A stretch of 64,000 nucleotides of DNA, taken from Microvirga massiliensis. Lineage in GTDB: Bacteria; Pseudomonadota; Alphaproteobacteria; Rhizobiales; Beijerinckiaceae. A model generated the notes under the pieces. It saw nothing but the letters and a program-made list of their open reading frames with translations, was not told the DNA's origin and ran no database searches. The stretch spans positions 684,757 through 748,756 of the forward strand of contig NZ_LN811351.1 in the NCBI RefSeq assembly GCF_001006805.1, read 5' to 3'. Made by a program: the position numbers and the translations under genes. Shown here one piece after another: positions 1 to 8,699 of this stretch. Position 1 is the first letter of the stretch, and every line of letters starts with the position of its first letter.

Positions 1-2
1 TC

Positions 3-3000
3 ACGGTCACGGGTCGGCATATCGATCTCAAGGGTGCCTCCATCGATGCGAGCGGCACAGCCGGCGGTGGTTCAATCAGGATCGGTGGTGCCTACCAGGG
101 CAAGGGGGATCTCCCGCGCGCGCAGACGACCGCTGTCGACAAGAACACAACGATCAAGGCCGACGCGACGACGAAGGGCAATGGCGGCAACATTGTCATC
201 TGGTCCGACGAGAAGACCACCTACGCAGGCATGATCAGCGCCAAAGGCGGGCCCGAGGGCGGCAATGGCGGCAACGCGGAGGTCTCGGGAAAGGCCGTCC
301 TCGAGTATCAGGGTCTCGTCAATCTTTCGGCACCGAAAGGCAGTTTCGGGACGCTGCTGCTCGATCCGACCAATGTCTCGATTGACGCCACCGGTGCGAC
401 GGTGGTGCCGGGAAATAACTCTCCGAACCCTTCCGTGTCCTCGATCAGCGTTGTTTCGCTCCAGGACACGCTGAACTCAGCGAGCGTCACGATCAACACA
501 TTCGCTACCGGAACAGACCTCGGCGACATTAGCGTGAATGTTCCGATTACCTGGCTGTCGGGTACCACCCTCACGCTGCAGGCGGACAACAACATCATTA
601 TCAACCAGGACATCACCGCTACGGCCGGTGGCTTGAGCCTGCAGGCAGGCGGCTTGATCACTACACCAACTGCTCCGCTTGGAGCGATCAAAGTCGGCAC
701 ATTCATCCTGCAGGGCGGAAACTGGGAGCAGAATACGGCCAATCTTCCGGCCTTCACCGCCAGCGATTTTCGAATCGAAACAAGTGAGTCCGGCAACGCC
801 GCAGGGAGCTTTCTGAGAGTCCTCGGCGGCGACGGATCAGTAGGAGCTCCTTATCAAATCACCGACGTCTATGGCCTCCAGGGCATTGCGACGCGAGGTG
901 ATTATCTCGCCGCAAGTTATGTGCTTACTAATGACATCGATGCAACTGGGACAGGGAACTGGAACCCAGTCCCTGAACAGCCCGGCGCATTTAGCGGTTT
1001 CCTCCCTATCGGCGGAAACATTGTGGGCGACCAAGCGCCCTTTTCAGGAAACTTCAACGGCGCTGGTCATGTTATAAGCGGACTGACAATCGGAAGACCC
1101 GGTGACCTGAACGTCGGCTTGTTCGGGCAAACCGAGTCTTCTGAGACTGGGTCGAATAACATCCAAGCTGTTACGCTTTCCGGTGTCAGCATCGTTGGCG
1201 GAGCGACCACTGGGGCCCTAATCGGGACCAACAATGGAAGCATCATTACTAACGTACATGCTTCAGGGTCCGTCACCGGAACTGTGGATCAACGGGGCAC
1301 CAGCAGCTCTGCGCAGGTGACCGTTGGTGGATTAGTGGGCAACAACGCAGGAACCATCAGTCGATCGGGTTATGGCGCGCTTTCTGGTATCGGAACGTCG
1401 GGTGACACAGTTCGAGGCGTGGCATTTGCGGACGAAGGCTCGGCATCGGTGACGGTCGGAGGACTTGTCGGCATCAATTTAGGAGCAATCAATCAGACGT
1501 TCACACGAGCGACGATTTCCAGTTCAGCCAATTCAACAGGAGGCCCGGCAGTAACCATCATTCAAGGTGGTCTAGCTGGTTCGAACGAAGCTGGGACTGT
1601 CCAGCAATCGTACTCGCAGAGTGATATTCCAGCTGGCATTTTGAATGGTGCCCCTGTCCTGACCAGAGGCGGCCTTGTCGGTGCGAACAGCGGCATCATT
1701 GAAGAGGCATACGCGAGCGGTGCTGTACCCTTTGACACAGTTGGTTCGGGCAATCCGACACAAATCGTGGGTGGTCTCGTTGGCACGAACGAAAATTTGA
1801 GTTCAAGCGTCACGCGATCTTTCTGGGACACGACAGCAACAGGCAGAAGCGCTGGGTTTGGAACAAACCAGGGGACCTTTGAAGCCACATCATTGACGAC
1901 CGAGCAACTCACGACTGCAACTACATTCGTCCCATTGGCGCGCGCGCAAGGGTGGAACTTCGAGACCACTTGGGCTCCTCCGGACGGGTTGTACTATCCT
2001 GAGCTTTATGCGGTCTCACCGGTGATTCGGGTCATTCCAGGAGATGTGTCCCGTCAATACGGACAGCCGAATCCGGCGCTTCCCGTAATCGCCAGTTTCG
2101 GCGGCCCGTCGAGTTTCGTATTCGGACCGCCGGGAGATGTCGTGAATCCGTCGGGCGCCCTCGCGACCTCAGCGACAACGAACAGTGCTGTGGGGATCTA
2201 TCCAATAACGGCGCCGATTGACCCGACGACCGGAGCGCCACTCATCATCAGCGCGCTCGGCGTGCCTTATCGCGTGGTCGTCACAGGTCCGGACGGTGCG
2301 TCGGCAGCGAGCCCAACTCTCACGGTGACCCCGGCTCCGCTCACGATTGTCGCCAACAATCAGATCAAGCCGTTTGGCACTAACTTGGTATTCACCGGCA
2401 GTGAGTTCACACCGGTCGGCCTAGTGAATGGCGATCAGATTTCGTCCGTGGCGTTCTCTAGTCCCGGCAGCGGCAGCGCGGCATTCTTCGGCCTTTACCC
2501 AATCTTTGTCGGCGATGCGCAGGGCGACATCGCCAACTATAACGTCACCTACGTTCCCGGCACACTGATCGTCGGGCCGAATCCCGCTATTGCTGCGGAA
2601 GCGGGCCGTGGCACCAATCTTGTCTCAAATCTGCCGACCACTATCCCGATTACGTGGAACCCACCAGACACGATCGTTATCGAGGACAGTGGCGGCGGTA
2701 GCGGCGGAAGTGGTGGGGGCGGGGGTGGTGGCCCGACGCTCGGGACGGGACTCGGGACGATCACGCGCGATGCTGCTCTTGCGACCTTGGCGTTCGTCGA
2801 GCAGGTGTCGGCAGAGCTTCAGCAACGTATTGCCGAGTGCGAGAATCGTCTCGACCGTCGGGAGATCGATGCCAAAGGATACTCGTCTTGCGTCGGCGAT
2901 GCTCTCGAGCGCTACGCCCGAGATCTCGATAGTCGGGTGGTCGAGCTGCCACCACCGTTCCGCGGTATTGCCGCAACGATCAGGCAGACGGCCCAGCGTG

Positions 3001-3257
3001 TCCGCGTGGCTCGCACAGTGCAGGAAGCTCGCGCGGCCGTCCGGGTTGCTATTTCGGTGGTCCGCAAGGCAATTGCACTACTGCGAGCGGATGATGAACC
3101 AGCGATCGCTCGCATCCAGATCCAGCAAGGGGCAAGTCCAACTCGAGCACGCGCTGAGGCAAAGGAGGTAGCAAGGATTCGGGCGCGGCAGGGCGCGGCA
3201 ATCGCTTCCAGCCTCGAAATGGTTGAAGCAAGGCTCACAAAAGCTGTTGGCCTCTAA
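3..3257 (+). CDS. Two-partner-secretion (filamentous haemagglutinin-like) adhesin, 5' end outside window
   Basis: The frame is open from the left edge of the window, so at least 1084 C-terminal residues are visible and the N-terminal signal and TPS domain are missing. The first ~110 residues have the beta-helical haemagglutinin pattern (GGNGGNAEVSGK, then LLDPTNVSI). About 1320-1800 holds repeated GGLVGxNxGxI units typical of GLUG repeats. About 2025-2580 holds two MBG/YDG-type Ig-like units (QYGQPNPALPV is the hallmark). A Gly/Ser-rich linker near 2690-2745 precedes a ~170-residue charged, helical C-terminal domain with two cysteines that I do not recognise. TpsA proteins are exported by a TpsB outer-membrane partner; none lies downstream here, so it must be upstream or elsewhere. 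Base composition is less GC-rich than the neighbours. The family call is firm; the ligand is unknown. Confidence 0.85.
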   Translation, partial: TVTGRHIDLKGASIDASGTAGGGSIRIGGAYQGKGDLPRAQTTAVDKNTTIKADATTKGNGGNIVIWSDEKTTYAGMISAKGGPEGGNGGNAEVSGKAVLEYQGLVNLSAPKGSFGTLLLDPTNVSIDATGATVVPGNNSPNPSVSSISVVSLQDTLNSASVTINTFATGTDLGDISVNVPITWLSGTTLTLQADNNIIINQDITATAGGLSLQAGGLITTPTAPLGAIKVGTFILQGGNWEQNTANLPAFTASDFRIETSESGNAAGSFLRVLGGDGSVGAPYQITDVYGLQGIATRGDYLAASYVLTNDIDATGTGNWNPVPEQPGAFSGFLPIGGNIVGDQAPFSGNFNGAGHVISGLTIGRPGDLNVGLFGQTESSETGSNNIQAVTLSGVSIVGGATTGALIGTNNGSIITNVHASGSVTGTVDQRGTSSSAQVTVGGLVGNNAGTISRSGYGALSGIGTSGDTVRGVAFADEGSASVTVGGLVGINLGAINQTFTRATISSSANSTGGPAVTIIQGGLAGSNEAGTVQQSYSQSDIPAGILNGAPVLTRGGLVGANSGIIEEAYASGAVPFDTVGSGNPTQIVGGLVGTNENLSSSVTRSFWDTTATGRSAGFGTNQGTFEATSLTTEQLTTATTFVPLARAQGWNFETTWAPPDGLYYPELYAVSPVIRVIPGDVSRQYGQPNPALPVIASFGGPSSFVFGPPGDVVNPSGALATSATTNSAVGIYPITAPIDPTTGAPLIISALGVPYRVVVTGPDGASAASPTLTVTPAPLTIVANNQIKPFGTNLVFTGSEFTPVGLVNGDQISSVAFSSPGSGSAAFFGLYPIFVGDAQGDIANYNVTYVPGTLIVGPNPAIAAEAGRGTNLVSNLPTTIPITWNPPDTIVIEDSGGGSGGSGGGGGGGPTLGTGLGTITRDAALATLAFVEQVSAELQQRIAECENRLDRREIDAKGYSSCVGDALERYARDLDSRVVELPPPFRGIAATIRQTAQRVRVARTVQEARAAVRVAISVVRKAIALLRADDEPAIARIQIQQGASPTRARAEAKEVARIRARQGAAIASSLEMVEARLTKAVGL

Positions 3258-3384
3258 TTGCGTCACGTGACTTCCTTGATCATTTTCTACCTCCGTTCGA
3301 CCAGCGTGTCGCTGGAACAGAACCGTAAAGGCCGGGGGCGATAGCACTAAACCACTGCACTGATGGTCATAGTGGGAGGGCTCT

Positions 3385-3678
3385 ATGGCTCTGAAGGCGC
3401 GCAGCAGGATAAGCTCGCGGCACAGCATGTTCATCCAGTCGGACGATATCTATCTCGACATATCGAGTACTTCCTGGATGGAAGTTGCAAGGGAGCCGTT
3501 AGGTCGCAAGATTCGCGAACCTGCAGCCAGCAACAAGTTGGTGGACGAATGCCGCAATCAGCTGGCCCTGACCCGAAAAACGGAGGAGCTCTCGCAAAAG
3601 GCTGCACAACTTGAAACGAACGTAGTGTTGCATCGCACTAACAACGGCAGCAGGGGTCACGCGCTATGGGCCTCTTGA
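3385..3678 (+). CDS. Small hypothetical protein (doubtful)
   Basis: This is a 97-residue frame whose ATG follows a good GGGAGG ribosome-binding site by 5 nt. The product is polar, with no membrane segment and no motif that I recognise; its second half (about residues 55-80) is predicted helical. It lies in a ~790-bp stretch between the adhesin gene and the glycosyltransferase. A competing 83-codon frame starts at 3363 without a good ribosome site. It may be a real accessory gene or a chance frame in decayed DNA. Confidence 0.3.
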   Translation: MALKARSRISSRHSMFIQSDDIYLDISSTSWMEVAREPLGRKIREPAASNKLVDECRNQLALTRKTEELSQKAAQLETNVVLHRTNNGSRGHALWAS

Positions 3679-3817
3679 CAAAGGGCTCGAAGACCCAAAC
3701 GCAATCCTCGGACGTATGAAGGAAAGACGCTTAATGATCGTCACGGAAGAGGTGTAACATCGGGCCGAGCAGATCATCGTGAGGTGGTGCACGACGGATG
3801 ACGGCCCATGGCGGCCG

Positions 3818-3904
3818 GCGCACTTAACCCCGGTGCAGCTAGAGCAACGGCGACTGGCGGCAGACGCGCTGTTGCACCAGAGGCGGTTAACGTCGGCTCA
3901 GGGG
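3818..3904 (+). pseudogene. Possible remnant of an IS630-type transposase N-terminus
   Basis: One frame reads LTPVQLEQRRLAADALLHQRRLTSAQ, close to the helix-turn-helix start of IS630-family transposases (typically LTPEQLExRRLxAxxLLxxGRLSQAEIARxLGVS). Similarity stops abruptly after the Gln, and the frame reaches a stop near 3954. No start codon, inverted repeats or DDE catalytic region are visible, so at most ~30 codons survive. The match is by eye and short. Confidence 0.35.
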
Positions 3905-4047
3905 TTACCCTGTTGGAGCAATTTGATCCGGTGGATACTGAATCTGGCAGAGTGATCCCGTAGGTAACTGAATACGTTCGATTATCGAACTTGCGCTGGG
4001 TCGAGCGGCGGCGCACCGGCAAACTTCATCCAGTATCAGAATTTCTG

Positions 4048-4629
4048 CTAATGTGGCCGCCACACCACCTGCCCGATATGCCCGAGACATTTCGACAGGT
4101 CTATATCGCACCAGAGATGGTAACCATGCTGTCGTGCCTCGGCCGAGAAAACATAGTCTTCCCCGAGAGTTTCCCCTCGCTCCTCGTCGATGGCGAACCG
4201 GAAGACGGGTGGGCGGAACGCCTCGAAGACACCGAGCCGCACGAGAAGGCAACCGGTCGGAAGATAGGACATCTCGACCAGACCGCTGTCGTAATCACCG
4301 GCCTTCGGCTCGAGTGTTGCACCGAGCATGTCGTTGGGGGCTGTGCGCCGGCGATAGGTCGCGCCAACGATATCGTGGCCGTGACCCAGGAGGCGCTTCA
4401 GCGTATCGGGCGGAAAAATCAGGTCCGAGTCGAGGAAGAGCAGCCATTCGGCCTCGAGTTCCTGAGATGCCTTGACGATCTGGTTCCTTGCCGTGGGAAG
4501 GACGGAGTTCTTGCCGTTCAAAATGACGAGATCCAGGTCCCTCGTTGCATAAGCCATGAGGGCAAGGCTCATGGCGAAATCCGCGTGCACCATATCGAAG
4601 GATGGAATCCCGATCGCGACGCGCGTCAT
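4048..4629 (-). CDS. Glycosyltransferase family 2-like protein
   Basis: A 193-residue protein that opens with VAIGIPSFD, the nucleotide-binding strand of GT-A folds. It carries LLFLDSDLIFPPDTLKRLL, whose DSD is the metal/nucleotide-sugar DxD motif, at about residues 65-72. It would transfer a sugar from a nucleotide donor; donor and acceptor cannot be told. The ATG is preceded by AGGAG at good spacing. It has no predicted membrane segment and is shorter than most GT2 enzymes, as in single-domain cytosolic forms. It sits alone on the minus strand, separated from the adhesin by decayed DNA; a role in surface glycosylation is only inferred from position. Confidence 0.75.
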   Translation of the reverse strand: MTRVAIGIPSFDMVHADFAMSLALMAYATRDLDLVILNGKNSVLPTARNQIVKASQELEAEWLLFLDSDLIFPPDTLKRLLGHGHDIVGATYRRRTAPNDMLGATLEPKAGDYDSGLVEMSYLPTGCLLVRLGVFEAFRPPVFRFAIDEERGETLGEDYVFSAEARQHGYHLWCDIDLSKCLGHIGQVVWRPH

Positions 4630-4797
4630 GCATTCTCCTGTCGAGGATGAGAGAGGATCTCGTGCCCGCCCCGATCATGGCGGAACAAGTGATCCCCGCC
4701 ATATCCGATATCCGTTTCCTTCGCTTGAAGATCGATGCTCGAGAGGCAGGCCTGCACGGGGCCGGAGCTATCGTACAGGCTGATCAGGAGGGGGTTC

Positions 4798-5784
4798 TCA
4801 CTCGACCTTGCCGATCCTTTGCACGGCGGAGATCAATCGGGCGCTGTCGTTTTGGACGAACCGGGCGAAGTCGGGAGCATCCTGATAGGCCGGCGGGCTT
4901 CCAGCCTTTTCGAACGTGCCGGAGACGTCCGGGTTCTTGAGCGCCTGGCCCATCGATTCTCTCAGTCGGGTCATGATCGGTTCGGGAAGATTGCGCGGCG
5001 CGAACAGGCCGGCCCAGATGTAGAACTCGACGTCCGAATATCCGAGTTCCTTAAAGGTAGGCAGGTCCGGGAAGCTCGCAGTCCTTTGCGCTCCCCAGTT
5101 CGCCAAGACTCGCATGGCGCCCGAGTCCACATGCGGCTTCAGCACGCCGGGCGCGGAGGCGAGCGCCTGGATCTGGCCGGAGAGGAGGCCCGTGACGGCA
5201 GGGCCTGCTCCACGGTAGGGCACATGAAGGAGCTTGATGCCGGCCTGGTTCGCGAACATTTCCATCGCGACGTGGAGTGTGCCGTAAGGTCCCGACGAGC
5301 CGTAAGGAATCGCTCCGGGCCGTGCCTTTGCATCCGCCACGAAGTCCTGCAGGGTTTTCCAGGGTGCACTCGCCGGAACGGCCAGGAGGGTGGGGTCCGC
5401 CAGGACCCGAGCGACCGGCGCCAACTGGCTCACTTCGTAAGAGGGCTGTCGTCCGAACAATCTGTCGGCTTCGGGCAGCACTGCCAGGGACGACAGGGTC
5501 ATCAGCAGCGTGTAGCCATCCGGTTCCGCCTTCGCGACCGCAGCGTTTCCGACGGCACCGCCCGCGCCCCCGCGGTTTTCGACAATGACCGGTTGTCCCA
5601 GGATCTTCTCGAGCGCGGCAGCGACCGGCCTTGCCGCGAGATCTGCTTGGCCGCCAGGTGGGAACGGGACGATCATCGTGATGGTCCGTGTCGGCCAGGT
5701 CTGCTGCGCGAAGGCGCCCGTTCGCTCGAGTGCGGCGAGCCCGGGCACCATCGCGAGGCCTTTCATGAAGGTGCGGCGTTTCAT
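4798..5784 (-). CDS. Orphan Bug/TctC-family periplasmic substrate-binding protein
   Basis: A 328-residue extracytoplasmic solute receptor of the tripartite tricarboxylate transporter class. It has an N-terminal export signal (MKRRTFMKG, hydrophobic stretch, cleavage near AFAQ), then the family signature WPTRTITMIVPFPPGGQAD and VENRGGAGG. These receptors bind carboxylates for a TctAB permease. No tctA or tctB is adjacent, so it must share a permease encoded elsewhere (for example the one at 13.7-17.2 kb) or work in sensing; both are common in proteobacteria with many Bug proteins. GGGAGG precedes the ATG. It is followed upstream on the same strand by a fumarylacetoacetase-family gene, which suggests an organic-acid ligand. 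Confidence 0.9.
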   Translation of the reverse strand: MKRRTFMKGLAMVPGLAALERTGAFAQQTWPTRTITMIVPFPPGGQADLAARPVAAALEKILGQPVIVENRGGAGGAVGNAAVAKAEPDGYTLLMTLSSLAVLPEADRLFGRQPSYEVSQLAPVARVLADPTLLAVPASAPWKTLQDFVADAKARPGAIPYGSSGPYGTLHVAMEMFANQAGIKLLHVPYRGAGPAVTGLLSGQIQALASAPGVLKPHVDSGAMRVLANWGAQRTASFPDLPTFKELGYSDVEFYIWAGLFAPRNLPEPIMTRLRESMGQALKNPDVSGTFEKAGSPPAYQDAPDFARFVQNDSARLISAVQRIGKVE

Positions 5785-5819
5785 CGTTGTCCTCCCTTGT
5801 GATTATGCTTCCGTCGGGC

Positions 5820-6698
5820 TCAGGCGACGGGATTCTCTAGCGCCCCGATGCCTGTCACCTCGATCCGCACGACATCATCTGGTTTCAGGAATTTGGGCGG
5901 CGAGAAGCCGAGCCCGACCCCGGCAGGCGTGCCGGTCGCGATCAAGTCACCCGGCTCGAGAGTAATCCGAGCCGAGATCGTCTCGATGAGGGTCGGGATG
6001 TCGAAAATCAGGTCAGAAAGGGGAGCTTCCTGGCGGAGCTCACCATTCACCCAAGTGCGCAATTCCAAGGCCGTCGGATCAGGGACTTCGTCGTTCGTGA
6101 GGATCGCCGGTCCCATCGGGCAGAAGCCGTCGATGCCCTTTCCGAGCAGCCATTGACGATGCCGCTCCTGCAGGGTTCGCGCCGTCACATCGTTGATGAT
6201 CGTATAGCCGAACACATGCGACAGGGCGCTGGACTTGCTGATGCCACGCCCTCCCTTGCCGATCACGATCGTAAGCTCGCCCTCGTAATCGACGGATGAG
6301 GTCGGATCGAGATACGATGGGATCGGTTCATGGGGCCCGATCACCGCGGATGGCGGCTTCGAGAAGATGACGGGCACTTCGGGCACGACTTCCTTCGCGC
6401 TCGCATCATAGCCGCTATTCGCGAATTCCTTGGCATGCGCGTGATAGTTCTTCCCGACGCAGAAGATATTCCGCGGAGGCCGGGGGAGGGGGGCCTTAAG
6501 CTTCACATCCTCCACCCGCATCCGTCTTGCGCCCCGAACTGCCTTGTCGAGAACCTCGAATGACACGCCGCTGGCAAGCAGGTCGAGCATGGTCCGCGGG
6601 AGTGATGCATCGGCTACGGCGAGGTCTACGATCTCACCGTCTCCCACCAGAACGCCGATGCGAGTGCCATTACCATCCTGAAATGTCACAAGTCTCAT
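5820..6698 (-). CDS. Fumarylacetoacetate hydrolase (FAH) family protein
   Basis: A 292-residue enzyme of the FAH superfamily, which hydrolyses or hydrates 2-oxo-carboxylate substrates in aromatic and sugar-acid breakdown using a divalent metal. Visible signatures are NIFCVGKNYHAHAKEF near residue 75, VDYEGELTIVIGKGGRGI with the metal-binding acidic residues, GYTIINDVTARTLQ, and the C-terminal GDLIATGTPAGVG. I chose the ATG at 6698 because GAGGA stands 7 nt before it and the protein then starts MRLVTFQDG, as in relatives; a longer frame to 6758 lacks support. It lies between the orphan TctC and an alpha/beta hydrolase on the same strand, probably in one operon. The exact substrate is unknown. 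Confidence 0.88.
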   Translation of the reverse strand: MRLVTFQDGNGTRIGVLVGDGEIVDLAVADASLPRTMLDLLASGVSFEVLDKAVRGARRMRVEDVKLKAPLPRPPRNIFCVGKNYHAHAKEFANSGYDASAKEVVPEVPVIFSKPPSAVIGPHEPIPSYLDPTSSVDYEGELTIVIGKGGRGISKSSALSHVFGYTIINDVTARTLQERHRQWLLGKGIDGFCPMGPAILTNDEVPDPTALELRTWVNGELRQEAPLSDLIFDIPTLIETISARITLEPGDLIATGTPAGVGLGFSPPKFLKPDDVVRIEVTGIGALENPVA

Positions 6699-6789
6699 GT
6701 TCGTTCCTCGTTCGCGCTTTTGAAGTTGGTTCATGAATGGGCGTGCGGTGAAACACACGCCTGTAGGGTGTCTCTACCGGGGTGAGGCC

Positions 6790-7719
6790 TCAGGCATGAG
6801 GCGACGTATAGACGGGTTCCGGCTGCGCAAAGAAGGCGTGCAGGATGTGATACACCATCATGTAGTTCTTCTGCTGAAATGACGCGTGGGCGATTCCCGG
6901 CATCACGCTGAACTGCTTGTCCGGGTTGGGAAGCCGCGTGAAAAACTCGATGAGATCTCCGAAGCTCGCGATGCCGTCGAACTCGCCGCGGATGATGATC
7001 GTCGGCATCGTGATCTTCTCGGGACTGACCACGGGCAGTTTCGAGCACATGTCGACATAGGTTCCGGTCGGCACGGAATCGTCGAGCGACAGTATGGCCT
7101 TTGCAAAGGCCTCGACGACCCGATCGTCCGCCGTTCCTGGATGGTCGCGGGTGAAGATGCTCCTGACGAAATTCATATCGATGGGCCGGCGGTTCTTCGC
7201 CTGGTACTCCGGCAGTTTCTTGGTGCGTTCCGCCAGCGTCGGACTGCCCTGGCCGGTCCACACAAAGGCATCGAGTGCAAGCCGCTTGACGCGCTCGGGA
7301 TGGCGCTCGGCGAAGAGTGCGGCGCGGAGGGCCCCCGAGGAGATCCCGTAGACGAGCAGGGGGCCACAGTTCCGCGTGCGGAGGATATAATCGGAGGCCG
7401 CAGAGAGGTCATCCGCACCATTTGCGATGTCGCAGTTGATATTCCTGTGCTTGTCCGATCGGCCATAGCCCTCCATGTCGACACACCAGGTGTCGAATCC
7501 CTTGCTTACGAACCAGTCCATCACCGACGAATAGGGGCGCCCCTCGACCTGCAGGTCGAAAGTCGGCTGTGAAGCCATTGACGACCCGTGCACGAAGAGG
7601 ATGGTTCCTTTGGGTTCGTTCTGCCGCTGGGACTTTTCGAACAGAAACAGCCTGACGTCGCCCTTGTTGGTCCAGTGCTCGCGTCCTGTCACGACGGCTT
7701 TCGTAGAGTCTTCATTCAC
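6790..7719 (-). CDS. Alpha/beta hydrolase
   Basis: A 309-residue alpha/beta-hydrolase-fold protein. It shows the oxyanion-loop HGSS after TILFVHG, a nucleophile elbow GISSG (Ser, about residue 124), a candidate acid in GEFDGIAS and the catalytic His in GIAHAS near residue 276. It has no signal peptide and is likely cytosolic. Such enzymes cleave esters or C-C bonds in catabolic routes; the neighbour on the downstream side is an FAH-family hydrolase, and the pair could act in sequence on a ring-cleavage or lactone product. GGGAGA precedes the ATG. The substrate is not deducible. Confidence 0.85.
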   Translation of the reverse strand: MNEDSTKAVVTGREHWTNKGDVRLFLFEKSQRQNEPKGTILFVHGSSMASQPTFDLQVEGRPYSSVMDWFVSKGFDTWCVDMEGYGRSDKHRNINCDIANGADDLSAASDYILRTRNCGPLLVYGISSGALRAALFAERHPERVKRLALDAFVWTGQGSPTLAERTKKLPEYQAKNRRPIDMNFVRSIFTRDHPGTADDRVVEAFAKAILSLDDSVPTGTYVDMCSKLPVVSPEKITMPTIIIRGEFDGIASFGDLIEFFTRLPNPDKQFSVMPGIAHASFQQKNYMMVYHILHAFFAQPEPVYTSPHA

Positions 7720-7773
7720 GGCAATCTCCCTGAGTGGTTGATCTGTTCGGCTACATTCCGGTCTGCGCTCGGG

Positions 7774-8496
7774 TCATGCGGCCTCTGAGTGGACGAAGCC
7801 GCTGTGGCGAAGAGCGGCCGTTCCTTCTGAGCCCCCGAGCAGATCGAGGAATGCCTTTGCGTCCTCTCGATCCGACAATGTCGCGGCCTGATAGCAGGTC
7901 CAGAGCTGATAGGGCTCCGGGAACAGCCCCAGGAACGAAACCTCGGGCCGGGGCACGATTTCCGTGGCCTGGCTGACGGCGATCTCGACCTCGCCGCGAG
8001 ACACGGCCGAGACGGCATCGACACCGAAGGCAAAGACACTCAGCCGATCACGTAGCCGTACTGTCAGGCCGAGTTGATCGAGCGTACGCGCGAATTGTGT
8101 CCCAGCCGTTGCGCCTCGGGCCGGGTCGGCATAGCCGATGGAGTGTGCGTTGAGCAGGAGGTCGCGAAAGCTTTCCGGCGTTGCAATGTCCGTAGGTTCA
8201 CGCCCTGCAGCTCCGGCAAGGCCGATGCCGGTCCGCCCAAGATCACGCGTCACGCGCAAAGTTCTGGGCAAAGCCTCGTCGACCACCCGCATGGCCGTAT
8301 CGCTGAGGATCAGGATATCCGCCGGCTCGCCCTGCAAGGCGCGGTCGCGAAGTGCGCCAACCGTATCGAACGTGACATCCAGCATCTGCCCAAAGCGTGA
8401 TTGGTGAAGAGGAGCGAGAGTCGAGACGACGGCTTTCGCCGCACCGGCAGCAAGCACACGAAGAGGTACGCGACGTTCGGGCAGATCATTTGGCAA
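7774..8496 (-). CDS. ModA-like substrate-binding-domain protein without signal peptide
   Basis: A 240-residue type II periplasmic-binding-fold protein related to molybdate-binding ModA. It reads LRVLAAGAAKAVVSTLAPL at the start, then PADILILSD, GIGYADPARGATAG-like phrases (SIGYADPARGATAGTQFA) and a C-terminal AKAFLDLLGG. The start is TTG at 8496, placed 6 nt after AGGAGA. No export signal is visible, so it is either cytosolic or exported by an unusual route. It has no ABC permease or ATPase neighbours. It is the first gene of the minus-strand catabolic group and is divergent from the TSUP permease gene. A sensing role for an anionic metabolite is possible but is inference. Confidence 0.75.
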   Translation of the reverse strand: MPNDLPERRVPLRVLAAGAAKAVVSTLAPLHQSRFGQMLDVTFDTVGALRDRALQGEPADILILSDTAMRVVDEALPRTLRVTRDLGRTGIGLAGAAGREPTDIATPESFRDLLLNAHSIGYADPARGATAGTQFARTLDQLGLTVRLRDRLSVFAFGVDAVSAVSRGEVEIAVSQATEIVPRPEVSFLGLFPEPYQLWTCYQAATLSDREDAKAFLDLLGGSEGTAALRHSGFVHSEAA

Positions 8497-8699
8497 CGCT
8501 GTCTCCTGGAGTTACATCATGAGCCGAGTCGAGACCCAAGGGCATCGTGAAGGCGAGTGAACTTCGCGAGGTCGCAGTCGACAGAACTCGAATTGACGGC
8601 CTCCTGCGCTCTGGTAATTCCGGTCGGATCAGGGGAATCTCGGCGGAAGTCGATGCGTATGGGCGTTCGTCGAACAAGCAAGGAGCCAGCAGCCGGGTC

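Noticed and set aside
3960..4060. On the minus strand a short phrase EILILDEV looks like the Walker B end of a polysaccharide-export ABC ATPase.
   Set aside because: Only eight residues match, no Walker A or signature motif remains in any frame, and part of it is antisense to the glycosyltransferase gene. Too short to call even a remnant.
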